Below, in pieces: positions 51,386-60,034 of a stretch of DNA of 64,000 bases. Source of the stretch: Streptomyces armeniacus (lineage in GTDB: Bacteria; Actinomycetota; Actinomycetes; Streptomycetales; Streptomycetaceae); contig NZ_CP031320.1 in the NCBI RefSeq assembly GCF_003355155.1, positions 3,401,367 through 3,465,366 on the forward strand. Direction: 5' to 3'. The number at the start of each line of letters is the position of its first letter. The first letter of the stretch is position 1. The position numbers were made by a program, and so were the translations under genes. The notes below the pieces were generated by a model that saw only the letters and a program-made list of their open reading frames with translations, had not been told where the DNA came from and did no database searches.

Positions 51386-52189
51386 TCAGCCCGCGTACGC
51401 GGACGGCGGGACGCCGACGGTGGCGGTGAAGTCCCGTACGAGGTGGGCCTGGTCGCTGTAGCCGAGCTCCGCGGCCAGCCCCGCCCAGTCCGTCTCCGCG
51501 CCGTCGGCGGCGCGCTCCAGCGCCTCGTGGATGCGGTAGCGCAGCAGCACCCACTTGGGGCTGACGCCGACGTACGCCGCGAACAGCCGCTGCAGGGACC
51601 GTACGGACAGCCCCTGGCCGGCGGCGAAGGCCGCGACGCGCCGGACCTCGCGGTCCTCGCGGATGCGCTGGACGAGGTCCATCGCACGCTCGGCGTCGCC
51701 GTCCGGCCGAGGGCCGTACTCGAGCAGGAACGCGTCGAGCGCCGCGACCCGCCCGTCGTCCGTGTCCTCGTCGAGGACGCGCGTGGTGTCACCGTCCGCG
51801 GCGCCGGGGAACGCGTCGGACAGCGGCACCCGGCGGCCCGTCCAGTGCGACACCGGGTGCCCGGGCGCGAACGGCCGGAAGCCGCCCGGCCGGAACTGCA
51901 CGCCGCACACCCGCCCCGTGGCCTCCAGCTTCTGCGTGAACAGCTCCAGCCCGACGCCCGAGACCTCACCGAAGTCGGGCTGCCCCGCGAAGCGCTCGAA
52001 GACGACGTTCACGGACGGGTGCGGCACGACGTGCGAGCAGTACGGCTCGGACAGGTCCCAGTCGATCAGCCAGTAGTGCTCCAGGTACGGGCGCAGCGCC
52101 GGGGCGGGGTCACGGCGGCGGAAGCGCACGCGCGTGAACAGCGAGGCGGGGTCGACGATGCCCCGGGTGTCGCGTCGCGGACCGGCCAT
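51386..52189 (-). CDS. AraC-type helix-turn-helix regulator
   Basis: A 267-residue regulator. The N-terminal two thirds is a cupin-like sensing domain (LEHYWLIDWDLSEPYCSHVVPHPSVNVVFE, FRPGGFRPF). The C-terminal AraC domain shows LSVRSLQRLFAAYVGVSPKWVLLRYRIHEALE and LAAELGYSDQAHLVRDFTATVG. ATG 52189 is chosen over an upstream frame. It is divergent from the DinB-like gene, 64 bp away, and may regulate it. Confidence 0.85.
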   Translation of the reverse strand: MAGPRRDTRGIVDPASLFTRVRFRRRDPAPALRPYLEHYWLIDWDLSEPYCSHVVPHPSVNVVFERFAGQPDFGEVSGVGLELFTQKLEATGRVCGVQFRPGGFRPFAPGHPVSHWTGRRVPLSDAFPGAADGDTTRVLDEDTDDGRVAALDAFLLEYGPRPDGDAERAMDLVQRIREDREVRRVAAFAAGQGLSVRSLQRLFAAYVGVSPKWVLLRYRIHEALERAADGAETDWAGLAAELGYSDQAHLVRDFTATVGVPPSAYAG

Positions 52190-52253
52190 GACGGCGATCC
52201 TATGTCGCGTTTCTTCAAGCCGCCGCCGCGCCGCCGCCGCTAGTTTCGGCGCC

Positions 52254-52832
52254 ATGACTCACACGATCAGTGAACTGTTCGGCGCCGCCGCCGCACGCGC
52301 CGTCCCGGTGGTGCGCGGCGTGCCCGACGAGCGCCTCGGCGGGCCCACTCCGTGCGCCGAGTACGACGTACGGGCCCTGCTCAACCACCTGTTCGCCGTG
52401 GTCGTCAACTTCCAGGCGTACGCCGTCAAGGAGGACGCCGACTTCAGCGAGACGCCCGACCGGCTGCACGGCGGCTGGCGGGAGGAGTTCGCCCGGGAGG
52501 CCGCGCGGCTGGCGGAGGCGTGGGCGGCGCCCGGAGCCGAGGATGGGGTGGCGGGGCAGATGGCGATGCCCGCGCGTACGGTCGCCTCGCTCGCGCTGCT
52601 CGACCTCACCGTGCACCCCTGGGACCTGGCACGGGCCACCGGCGCGTACTTCACGCCGGACGACGCGTGCGTGGCGGAGCTGGAGAAGCTGCTGGGGCAA
52701 CTGGGGCCGCTGCCCCGCGAGATGAAGGTGTTCGGCGAGCCCGTGCCCGTAGGGGACGGCGCGTCCGCCTTCGACCGGCTGCTCGCGGCGACCGGCCGCG
52801 ACCCGGCCTGGACACCGCCCGCGGGAGGCTGA
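52254..52832 (+). CDS. DinB-like TIGR03086-type metal-binding protein
   Basis: A 192-residue four-helix protein of the mycothiol-dependent maleylpyruvate isomerase N-terminal type. It has PTPCAEYDVRALLNHLFAVVVNF, with the first metal histidine, and LDLTVHPWDLARATG, with the second. Members use mycothiol or a related thiol as cofactor, or are of unknown activity. It is probably a single gene controlled by the divergent AraC protein. Confidence 0.82.
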   Translation: MTHTISELFGAAAARAVPVVRGVPDERLGGPTPCAEYDVRALLNHLFAVVVNFQAYAVKEDADFSETPDRLHGGWREEFAREAARLAEAWAAPGAEDGVAGQMAMPARTVASLALLDLTVHPWDLARATGAYFTPDDACVAELEKLLGQLGPLPREMKVFGEPVPVGDGASAFDRLLAATGRDPAWTPPAGG

Positions 52833-52862
52833 GCCGCGGCCGTCAGCGCGCGGCGGCCGCCG

Positions 52863-53576
52863 TCACGCCCTGGCCGCGGCGGTGCGCAGCCGCGTGCGCT
52901 TGCGCCACGCGTACGCCGCGCCCGCGAGCCCCGAGACCGCTATGAACGCGAACGCCGCGAGGAACGCGGGCGAGGTGGGCGTGGTGGCCCGGCTGCCCGC
53001 CAGCACGTACGCCGCCGTGTTCGGCACCGAGCCGATCGCGGTCGCCGACAGGAACGCGACCCAGCTCATACGGGAGACCGCCGCCCCGTAGTTGGAGGCG
53101 ACGAACGGCACCCCCGGCAGCAGCCGGATCACCAGCATCGAACGGAAGCCGTGCTCGCTCAGCTGCCGGTCCGCGGCGGTCAGCACCCGCGCCCGCAGCA
53201 GCGGGCGCAGCGCGTCCCGCCCCAGCAGCCGGCCGAGCCCGAAGGCCATACCGGAGCCGATGACCGTGCCGGAGAGCGCCGCGACCGTCCCGGCCTGGGC
53301 GCCGAACAGCGCGCCCGCGGCGAGATTGAGGAACGGGCGGGGCACGAACGCGGTCGTGCACGACCCGTACGCCACCGCGAACAGGACAACGGCGGCCGCG
53401 CCGGAGAGCTGCGCGGGCCAGCCGTCCGCCAGGAAGCGCTGCGGCTCGTACGCCAGCACCGCCCCGGCCGCGGTCGCGAGCAGCGCGACGAGCAGGGCGA
53501 AGCGGGACCACGGGGACAGCAGCACCCGGAAGAGGCGGGCGGGGAGACCCTGGGGCTGCGTGGCAGGGACGGACAT
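52863..53576 (-). CDS. TVP38/TMEM64 (SNARE-associated/DedA-like) membrane protein
   Basis: A 237-residue protein with about six hydrophobic stretches. The family core is present: FVPRPFLNLAAGALFGAQAGTVAALSGTVIGSGMAFGLGRLLGR and RLLPGVPFVASNYGAAVSRMSWVAFLSATAIGSVPNTAAYVLAG. Related proteins act as lipid scramblases or flippases; the bacterial role is not settled. ATG 53576 is chosen as MSVPATQPQG. It is a single leftward gene after two strong hairpins. Confidence 0.88.
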   Translation of the reverse strand: MSVPATQPQGLPARLFRVLLSPWSRFALLVALLATAAGAVLAYEPQRFLADGWPAQLSGAAAVVLFAVAYGSCTTAFVPRPFLNLAAGALFGAQAGTVAALSGTVIGSGMAFGLGRLLGRDALRPLLRARVLTAADRQLSEHGFRSMLVIRLLPGVPFVASNYGAAVSRMSWVAFLSATAIGSVPNTAAYVLAGSRATTPTSPAFLAAFAFIAVSGLAGAAYAWRKRTRLRTAAARA

Positions 53577-53700
53577 CCTGGGGAGACTAACCGACGAATA
53601 CGGCGATCCGTCCGGCACGGCGGGAGCTGTGACATACCTTGCCGCGGACCGGGCCTGCATCCGGCCGCGCCACCTCCACCAGGCCCCGGCAGGCAGCGCA

Positions 53701-53743
53701 CCGGCGCCGAACTGCTCCGGCCACCGGAGCAGTTCGGCGCCGG
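53701..53743. terminator. Perfect 20-bp-stem hairpin with 3-base loop
   Basis: Arms 53701-53720 and 53724-53743 are perfectly complementary around CCA (53721-53723). It is the second of two hairpins downstream of the membrane-protein gene ending at 53800, and also lies upstream of the TVP38 gene. A transcript terminator or mobile-repeat remnant. Confidence 0.75.
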
Positions 53744-53746
53744 CTT

Positions 53747-53797
53747 CCGACGGTCCTCGCAACACCCGAGAACTCCGGGGGTCGCGAGGACCGTCGG
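53747..53797. terminator. 14-bp inverted repeat directly after a stop codon
   Basis: CCGACGGTCCTCGC (53747-53760) and its exact reverse complement (53784-53797) flank a 23-base loop that can pair internally through CCC/GGG. It begins 2 bases after the stop of the leftward gene at 53800, as expected for an intrinsic terminator. Confidence 0.75.
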
Positions 53798-53799
53798 TG

Positions 53800-54825
53800 T
53801 CACGTCGCGCTGGGTGACCCGACAGGGCTCGACGCGTCGTTGCCCGGCTCCGTCACGGCCACGCGCCGGGCGGCGCGCCGGCTTCCGTACGCGAACATGG
53901 CCGCCCCGCCGAGCGTCCAGCAGCTGAGGACGGCGAGGGGTGTGGCCGCGCCCGAGCCGTCGAAGTAGGCGAGCGAGCGCAGCAGGGAACCGGTCGCCCC
54001 CGGCGGCAGCAGCTGCCCGAGCGTTCCCCACCCGGCTGGAAGCAGCTCCGGGGCGGTGGACATGCCCGAGAGCGGGTTGCCGAGCAGGATGAGGGTGACG
54101 GCACCCAGGGCGAGGCCCGGACCGCCCAGCAGTGTCCGGAGCCCGAGAATGGTCCACGCGGCCGCGGATACGCCGAGTGCGGCACCGATGGCGGTGAGCC
54201 AGTAGTTGCCGTCCAGGGTGCCGAATCCGTACTGCATCATCGCCGTGAGCCCGAGGCCCCCGCCGATGGCCACGCCGGCCGCGCCGCAGGCCTGGTAGCG
54301 GGCGCCGCGGACGGTCATGAGCAGGACGACGGCGGCCATCCAGCCGCCGAGCGCCACGGGCAGGGCTCCGGCGGAGAGTCCGGCGCCGTTGGGGTCGTCG
54401 TCCGGGAACGGCCGGATGTCGTCGACCTTGACCGGGGTCGTGCCGTCCTTGCCGAGCTCGCGTGCCAGCGACGTGAGGTCGGCGGCGACGGCGGAGCTGG
54501 CCGCCGACGCGAGGAGCATCGTGGTCTCGGTGCCGGTGAGATCGACCGCTCCGTACACCTCGCGGTCGAGGATGAGCTCCCGCGCGTCGTCGGTGCCGGC
54601 GACCGTGGTCACGGAGTACGCGCCGGGATGGTCGTCGGAGAGCTGCGCGCTCAGCTCTCCGGCATCGGCGGGATCCCCGGCGACGGCGATCGGGATGTCG
54701 TGCGGACCGGAGTTGACCGCCGGCATGGCGAAAGCCGTCAGCAGGACGATCAGCAGTGCCGTCATGCCGATGACGATGGTGACGAGCTTCTTCCAGCCGG
54801 TGCCGGACGCGTCGGATTCGGGCAT
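53800..54825 (-). CDS. Membrane protein of the YhgE/Pip or ABC-2 permease-like type
   Basis: A 341-residue protein. One N-terminal helix (VTIVIGMTALLIVLLTAFAMPAV) is followed by an extracytoplasmic domain of about 110 residues (DIPIAVAGDPADAGELSAQL...), then about five helices. This is the layout of YhgE/Pip-like and ABC-2-type export permeases, but no ATPase is adjacent. ATG 54825 follows GGAGG by 5-6 bases. It is divergent from a TetR gene, with an 11-3-11 operator between them, so it is probably induced by a compound that the TetR protein senses. Confidence 0.75.
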   Translation of the reverse strand: MPESDASGTGWKKLVTIVIGMTALLIVLLTAFAMPAVNSGPHDIPIAVAGDPADAGELSAQLSDDHPGAYSVTTVAGTDDARELILDREVYGAVDLTGTETTMLLASAASSAVAADLTSLARELGKDGTTPVKVDDIRPFPDDDPNGAGLSAGALPVALGGWMAAVVLLMTVRGARYQACGAAGVAIGGGLGLTAMMQYGFGTLDGNYWLTAIGAALGVSAAAWTILGLRTLLGGPGLALGAVTLILLGNPLSGMSTAPELLPAGWGTLGQLLPPGATGSLLRSLAYFDGSGAATPLAVLSCWTLGGAAMFAYGSRRAARRVAVTEPGNDASSPVGSPSAT

Positions 54826-54870
54826 GGCGCCCTCCACTGTGAGTTACGTAGGAAACTGTAGGTACTCTAT

Positions 54871-54895
54871 ATTAGGGAACTGAGAGTTCTCTAAT
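54871..54895. promoter_or_regulatory. TetR operator: ATTAGGGAACT-GAG-AGTTCTCTAAT
   Basis: The two 11-base arms differ from perfect symmetry at one position. The site lies in an AT-rich gap, 46-70 bp from the membrane-protein start and 54 bp from the TetR start, well placed to repress both. Confidence 0.75.
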
Positions 54896-54948
54896 CGGGA
54901 GGGCAAGTGTCATTGGCCGGGACGTGCGACGCACTACCGTGTACGGCT

Positions 54949-55566
54949 ATGACCAGCAGCGCGATGGACCACCGCCGGGGGCCGCGCAGGCGCGGCGCCG
55001 AACTGGAGGCCGCGATCCTGCAGGCGGCGCGGGAGGGCCTCGTCGAACGCGGCTACGCCGCGCTGACCATGGACTGGATCGCCGGCAGGGCGCGCACCAG
55101 CAAGGCCGCGCTGTACCGGCGGTGGAGCAGCCTCGGCGAGCTCGTGGTGCACGCACATGGCCAGCTGGTCCGCACCATGCTGCCCGCGCCCGACACCGGG
55201 TCCTTCACCTCGGACGTGCGCGCGCTGCTGCGGGCGACCGCGGACCTGATGGACTCCGAGTACGGCGAACTGCTCCGCGGCGTGCTCGCGGAGCTCACCA
55301 AGAACCAGGAACTGGCCGCCGAGGCAGGCCGGCAGCTCGTGGACGCGGGGCCGCAACTGATCGACGAGATCTACCAGCGCGGCATCGAGCGTGGCGAAGT
55401 GCGCCCCGAACTGCGTGGTACGCGCGTCATGTCCCTCGCGCACGACCTGCTGCGCAACGAGTTCATGATCCGCGGAACGCCGATCACCGACGATGTGATC
55501 GACGACATCCTCGACACCGTCTACCTGCCACTGGTCGCGGCTCACAGTGCGACCCGCGACGACTAG
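54949..55566 (+). CDS. TetR/AcrR-family regulator
   Basis: A 205-residue repressor with an N-terminal helix-turn-helix (LQAAREGLVERGYAALTMDWIAGRARTSKAALYRRWSSLGELV) and a TetR C-terminal ligand domain (LADTVY-like helices; YGELLRGVLAELTKNQELAAEAGRQL). ATG 54949 is chosen. It is divergent from the YhgE-like membrane protein and very likely controls it and itself through the dyad at 54871-54895. Confidence 0.9.
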   Translation: MTSSAMDHRRGPRRRGAELEAAILQAAREGLVERGYAALTMDWIAGRARTSKAALYRRWSSLGELVVHAHGQLVRTMLPAPDTGSFTSDVRALLRATADLMDSEYGELLRGVLAELTKNQELAAEAGRQLVDAGPQLIDEIYQRGIERGEVRPELRGTRVMSLAHDLLRNEFMIRGTPITDDVIDDILDTVYLPLVAAHSATRDD

Positions 55567-55653
55567 CCGGCCACCGGTCGCGGCCAACCCCGGGCAGGGG
55601 AGCGGGCGTTCGTACGCTGCGGGGACGCCGTACGGTTTCGCCCCGTCCGTAAG

Positions 55654-55668
55654 GGAACGTTCCGTTCC
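55654..55668. promoter_or_regulatory. Small palindrome GGAACG-TTC-CGTTCC
   Basis: A perfect 6-3-6 dyad lies 71-86 bp before the ATG at 55740, in the gap after the TetR gene. A TAGAGT element at about 55726-55731 could be the -10 of the promoter. A regulator site is possible; evidence is sequence symmetry only. Confidence 0.35.
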
Positions 55669-55739
55669 GTGTACCGGCTCGATACCGAATGAGGGGCGGG
55701 CATGGCCCGCGCCGCGGCGGCGCAATAGAGTTACCGGCC

Positions 55740-56804
55740 ATGTGGCCAGGAGACCAGCAGCCCGGGGGCGATTCGAACCCGCAGCAGCCGAACCCGTATC
55801 AGCAGCCCGGGTATCAGCAGCCGGGCGCACAGCAGCCGAACCCGTACCAACAGCCGGGATACGGCTACCCCCAGCAGCCGGGGCAGGCACCGCAGCAGCC
55901 GCCGCAGCCTCCCGGACAGCAGCCGTACCCGCCCCAGATGCCGCCGCCCCCGGGGCAGCAGCAGTGGGGCCAGCCGGCCATGCCCGGCGGGCCGCAGCCC
56001 CCGCAGGGCGGCGACGGCCGGTCGAAGAAGACCGTGATCGCCATCGTCACGGCGGTCGCGGTGGTGGCCGCCGCCGTGGTCACGGGCGTCTTCCTGCTCA
56101 AGGACGACGACAAGGAGAAGAAGGACACGGCGGGCGGCGGCAACGTGCCGTCGGGCTCGCCGTCCGCCAAGGAGCCCTCCGCCACGCCCAGCGCGGAGGA
56201 GTCCAAGGACCCGACGGACCCGGTGGTGCCGGGGTGGCAGTCGGTCATCAACCCGAAGCACTTCTCGGCCTTCGACGTGCCGAAGTCGGCGGATTGGGAG
56301 GTCGCCTCCGAGTCCATGATCACGGGCTTCGAGGACGACGAGGGCAAGCTCCTGGTCGCCATGTCCGCACCGGCCTACTACAAGAAGGACTGGTGCAAGG
56401 ACAGCAACCGGGCCATGGTGGGCACCAAGGGCGGCCAGGGCTCCAAGAACACCAAGGAGGCCGCCGAGATCGCGGCGTCCAACTTCGCCATCGCCGGCTA
56501 CGACCAGAAGCAGAAGGGGACGCTGAAGGAGTCCGGCGGCAAGAAGTTCACGAACGAGCACGGAATCAAGGGCCACACCGCCGTCGCCACGATCACCGGC
56601 GCCCCCAAGGACAGCAAGTGCGACTCGGGCGCGGCCAAGGCCGTCACCGTGTCCTGGATCAACGCCAACCACGACCTCGCGATCTGGGTCTTCCTCGGTG
56701 ACGCGGGCGTCGACGACGAGGTGCCGGACGCCACCATCAAGAAGATGATGGCCAGCCTGCGCAACTCCGGTGAGCCCGGCGAGGGCGGCGACCCCCGCGG
56801 CTGA
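55740..56804 (+). CDS. Single-pass membrane protein with Pro/Gln-rich cytosolic tail
   Basis: A 354-residue protein. Residues 1-95 are a Pro/Gln/Tyr-rich repeat (PNPYQQPGYQQPG, PNPYQQPGYGYP). A single helix follows at about 101-120 (TVIAIVTAVAVVAAAVVTGVFLL), then a charged Ser/Lys/Pro stalk and an extracellular domain of about 190 residues with two cysteines (DWCKDSN, DSKCDSG) that may form a disulfide. This layout is common in Streptomyces surface proteins; the extracellular part may bind a ligand. No enzymatic motif. Confidence 0.75.
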   Translation: MWPGDQQPGGDSNPQQPNPYQQPGYQQPGAQQPNPYQQPGYGYPQQPGQAPQQPPQPPGQQPYPPQMPPPPGQQQWGQPAMPGGPQPPQGGDGRSKKTVIAIVTAVAVVAAAVVTGVFLLKDDDKEKKDTAGGGNVPSGSPSAKEPSATPSAEESKDPTDPVVPGWQSVINPKHFSAFDVPKSADWEVASESMITGFEDDEGKLLVAMSAPAYYKKDWCKDSNRAMVGTKGGQGSKNTKEAAEIAASNFAIAGYDQKQKGTLKESGGKKFTNEHGIKGHTAVATITGAPKDSKCDSGAAKAVTVSWINANHDLAIWVFLGDAGVDDEVPDATIKKMMASLRNSGEPGEGGDPRG

Positions 56805-56929
56805 GTCCTGACCACTGCCAGCACGACAGCACCGTCAGCACGACAGCACCGGCACCGCTCGGAGCCGGGCCCGCCGACGCGCCGCCGCGTACGGGCCCGG
56901 CTCAGCGCGTACGGGGCGGGGTGCGGGCG
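56805..56929. repeat. Short direct repeats in a convergent gap
   Basis: CAGCACGACAGCACCG occurs twice in succession near 56819-56850, between the membrane-protein gene and the spermidine-synthase-like gene, which converge here. Nothing else is seen in this 125-bp gap. Confidence 0.45.
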
Positions 56930-57793
56930 TCAGCCGACGCTGAACGCGCCGTCCGGCGGCTCCGGCGAGGGCACGGCGTCCCCGTCCTGAACGGGCGCCC
57001 CGCCCTTGGCGATCCGCAGCAGCGACGGCCCGTACTCGACCCGCGCCGGGAACGTGTCGGCGGCCGTACGCCGCGCCAGCGCCCGTACCGGCGGCTCCGT
57101 CTGCGAGGCCAGCAGCACCGTGTTGCCGAACCGCCTGCCGCGCAGCACGGCGGGCTCCGCGATCAGGCACAGATGCCGGAACACCTCCGCGAACGTGGCG
57201 AGTTGCGAGGCCAGGAAGCGGAACGGCGCCGCGTCCGCCAGGTTCCCCGCGTACACGCCGTGCGGGCGCAGCACCCGCGCCACGGCGCGCGCGTACGGCA
57301 GCGTGGTGAGGTGCGCGGGAATCCGCGTCCCGCCGTACACGTCGCCGATCACCACGTCCGTGCTCGCGGCGGGCAGCGCGTCGAGCACCGTACGGGCGTC
57401 GGCCGCCTCCAGCATCACCCCGGAACCGGGCGGCAGTGGCAGCCGGCAGGCGACGAACGCGAGCAGCGCGCGGTCGGAGTCGACGACGCGCTGCCGGGAG
57501 CCGGGGCGGGCGGCGGCCGCGTAGCGCGGCAGGGTGAGGGCGCCGCCGCCGAGGTGCAGCACGTCGAGCGGGCCCTCGGGCTCGGCCAGGTCCAGGACGT
57601 GGCCGAGCCGCCGCGCGTACTCGAACTCCAGGTGCAGCGGGTCGTCCAGGTCGACGTACGACTGCGGGGCGCCGTCCACGGTCAGCAGGAAGGCGCGGGG
57701 CCGGTCGACGTCGGGCATGAGCTTCGCGGTCCCGCCCGCCACCGACCGGCTTACGGGGACCTGCTCACCTGGCTCGGGCTCGGGTGCGTACAC
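56930..57793 (-). CDS. Spermidine-synthase-like (polyamine aminopropyltransferase fold) protein
   Basis: A 287-residue protein with the Rossmann core of spermidine synthases: VLHLGGGALTLPRYAAAARPGSRQRVVDSD and VVIGDVYGGTRIPAHLTT. The second Asp region fits the family gate-keeper site, but the usual YQ/HH substrate motifs are altered, so it may not make spermidine. Such proteins are common in actinomycetes and of unproven function. GTG 57793 is the start. Convergent with the membrane-protein gene. Confidence 0.78.
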   Translation of the reverse strand: MYAPEPEPGEQVPVSRSVAGGTAKLMPDVDRPRAFLLTVDGAPQSYVDLDDPLHLEFEYARRLGHVLDLAEPEGPLDVLHLGGGALTLPRYAAAARPGSRQRVVDSDRALLAFVACRLPLPPGSGVMLEAADARTVLDALPAASTDVVIGDVYGGTRIPAHLTTLPYARAVARVLRPHGVYAGNLADAAPFRFLASQLATFAEVFRHLCLIAEPAVLRGRRFGNTVLLASQTEPPVRALARRTAADTFPARVEYGPSLLRIAKGGAPVQDGDAVPSPEPPDGAFSVG

Positions 57794-57881
57794 CGTCCCA
57801 TTGTGCGGCCGGGACGGGCGGCCCGCGCCCGTACGGGCATGCCGTACGGGCGCGGGGCCGCGCCGCCGGGCCGCGTGCCGG

Positions 57882-59051
57882 TCAGTCCACCGCCGTGACC
57901 GTGCCCGCGCCGACCGTGCGCCCGCCCTCGCGCACGGCGAAGCCGAGGCCCTTCTCGAGCGGGACGTCGCGGCCGAGCCGGACCGTCATGGTGACGGTCT
58001 CGCCGGGCAGCGCCACGGACGCGTCGCCGAGGTGGATGTCGCCGACGACGTCCGCGGTGCGGATGTAGAACTGCGGCCGGTAGCCGGAGACGACCGCCGT
58101 GCGGCGGCCGCCCTCGGCGGCGGACAGCAGGTAGACCTCCGCGGTGAAGTCGCGCCGCGGCGTGACGCTGCCCGGCGCGGCCACGATGTGGCCGCGGCGC
58201 ACCGCGTCGCGCGGGACGCCGCGCAGCAGCAGCGCGACGTTGTCACCCGCCTGCGCCTCGTCCATCGGCTTGCCGAAGGTCTCGACGCCGGTCACCACCG
58301 TCTCCAGCTCGGGGCCCAGCACCTGCACCCGGTCGCCGACGCGCACCGTGCCGCGCTCGACGGCGCCGGTGACGACCGTGCCGCGGCCGGTGATCGTCAG
58401 CACGTTCTCCACCGGCAGCAGGAATGGCGCGTCCAAATACCGCTCCGGCACCGGCACATGCGTGTCGACCGCCTCGAGTAGCGCCTCGGCCGCCGCCGTC
58501 CACCGCGGCTCGCCGCGGAGCGCGCCGAGCCCGGAGACCCGTACGACAGGCAGCGTCTCGCCGTCGTAGCCGTGCGCGGACAGCAGTTCGCGCACCTCGA
58601 GTTCGACCAGGTCGGTGAGCTCGGGGTCGCCCGCGTCGGCCTTGTTGAGGGCGACGACGATGTGCTCGACGCCCACCTGCCGGGCGAGCAGCACGTGTTC
58701 GGCGGTCTGCGGCATCACGCCGTCGACCGCGGAGACGACCAGGATCGCGCCGTCGAGCTGCGCGGCGCCGGTCACCATGTTCTTCACGTAGTCGGCGTGG
58801 CCGGGCATGTCGACGTGGGCGTAGTGCCGGGTGTCCGTCTCGTACTCGACGTGCGCGATCGTGATGGTGATGCCGCGCGCCGCCTCCTCGGGGGCGCGGT
58901 CGATGCGGTCGAACGGCACGAAGCTGCCGGAGCCGCGGTCGCTGAGGACCTTGGTGAGGGCGGCGGTCAGCGTCGTCTTGCCGTGGTCGACGTGGCCCAT
59001 CGTGCCGATGTTGAGGTGCGGCTTGGTGCGCACGTATGTCTGCTTGGACAT
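57882..59051 (-). CDS. tuf3: Divergent elongation factor Tu (EF-Tu3 type)
   Basis: A 389-residue EF-Tu-like GTPase. G1 [10 protein letters not shown]2 [12 protein letters not shown]3 DMPGH, G4 NKAD and domains 2-3 ([27 protein letters not shown]) are intact. Differences from canonical EF-Tu include DMPGH for DCPGH, VSGLGAL for VSALKAL and EEAARGIT for EERQRGIT, which mark the third, non-essential Streptomyces EF-Tu; S. coelicolor tuf3 is reported as positively stringent-controlled (recalled). GAGGAAG lies 7 bases before the ATG, and a GC-rich dyad at 59083-59120 (GGACCCC...GGGGTCC) sits in the leader. It is a stand-alone gene outside any ribosomal operon. Confidence 0.9.
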   Translation of the reverse strand: MSKQTYVRTKPHLNIGTMGHVDHGKTTLTAALTKVLSDRGSGSFVPFDRIDRAPEEAARGITITIAHVEYETDTRHYAHVDMPGHADYVKNMVTGAAQLDGAILVVSAVDGVMPQTAEHVLLARQVGVEHIVVALNKADAGDPELTDLVELEVRELLSAHGYDGETLPVVRVSGLGALRGEPRWTAAAEALLEAVDTHVPVPERYLDAPFLLPVENVLTITGRGTVVTGAVERGTVRVGDRVQVLGPELETVVTGVETFGKPMDEAQAGDNVALLLRGVPRDAVRRGHIVAAPGSVTPRRDFTAEVYLLSAAEGGRRTAVVSGYRPQFYIRTADVVGDIHLGDASVALPGETVTMTVRLGRDVPLEKGLGFAVREGGRTVGAGTVTAVD

Positions 59052-59082
59052 GGGACTGCTTCCTCGGAGCGTTCTGGTGACG

Positions 59083-59120
59083 GGACCCCTGGCCCTGCCG
59101 ACCCTCCCCCTGCGGGGTCC
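59083..59120 (-). promoter_or_regulatory. Leader dyad upstream of tuf3
   Basis: GGACCCC (59083-59089) and GGGGTCC (59114-59120) pair around a 24-base loop, 32 bp before the tuf3 start. It could be an RNA leader structure or operator. Weak evidence. Confidence 0.3.
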
Positions 59121-59280
59121 GCGGAAGCTCTGCGGGAAGGGTCAGCGTCGGGCGCCGTCTGCGGCTGCGACGAGGAAAACGGCAGCCTTCGGCGCGACCG
59201 CGGCTGCGGCCGTCGCGTCGAGGAAGGCGTACCGGAACATGCTGCGATCATCGCGTGTCCGGCGGCACGCGTCGAACGAA

Positions 59281-59898
59281 TTACGCGCCGCGCTCCGGGC
59301 CTTGGGCGTCCCGTCCGCCGTGCGCGTCCTGCGGCTCCCGCGCGTCCTGCTCCGGTCCGGGCTCGCGGTCCAGGCCGCCTGCCCGGTGCGTCCGTGCCAG
59401 CTCCACGTACATCGCCGCGTTGGCCTTGATGCCCTCGCGCTCCTCGCGGGTCAGCTCCCGCTTCACCCGCGCGGGCACCCCGGCGACCAGCGAGCCGGGC
59501 GGCACCTGCATGCCCTGCGGTACGAGCGCCTGCGCGGCGATCAGCGAACCTGCCCCGATCCGGGCGCCGTTGAGGACCGTCGAGCCCATCCCGACGAGCA
59601 CGTCGTCCTCCACGACGCAGCCGTGCAGCACCGCGTTGTGGCCCACCGACACGCGGTCGCCGACGACGGCGGGGAAGCCGGGGTCGGCGTGCACGGTGCA
59701 GTTGTCCTGGATGTTGCTGTCCCGGCCGAGGGTGACGGAGTCGCAGTCGCCGCGCAGCACCGCGCCGTACCACACGCTGGCGCCCGCGCGCAGCGTCACC
59801 TCGCCCACCACCACGGACGTCGGGGCGACGAGGGCCTCGGGATCCACCTCGGGCTTACGGCCGCCCACACTCGCGATCAGCGCACCCAGTCCGGCCAT
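59281..59898 (-). CDS. Gamma-carbonic anhydrase-family (left-handed beta-helix) protein
   Basis: A 205-residue hexapeptide-repeat protein of the YrdA/CaiE/PaaY group. Zinc-type positions are in DNCTVHADPG and the VGHNAVLHGC pair of histidines. The repeat pattern (VAPTSVVVGEVTLRAGASVWYGAVLRGD) is typical. The C-terminus has a Glu/Gly/Ala tail with no helix of note. ATG 59898 is the start; an upstream frame to 59961 lacks support. It may be a true carbonic anhydrase or a CoA-thioester-binding homologue. Confidence 0.88.
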   Translation of the reverse strand: MAGLGALIASVGGRKPEVDPEALVAPTSVVVGEVTLRAGASVWYGAVLRGDCDSVTLGRDSNIQDNCTVHADPGFPAVVGDRVSVGHNAVLHGCVVEDDVLVGMGSTVLNGARIGAGSLIAAQALVPQGMQVPPGSLVAGVPARVKRELTREEREGIKANAAMYVELARTHRAGGLDREPGPEQDAREPQDAHGGRDAQGPERGA

Positions 59899-60034
59899 CG
59901 TCCTCGCCTCTTCCGTTCTCTGTCGCATCGGTCCGCACACCCTCTCAGCACCGTAGATCATGACCGCGGCCGTGGGGGGAAGATCACAAGACGTACGCAG
60001 GTCCCGGCTCAGGGCGGGCCGTTACGGTGAGCGG

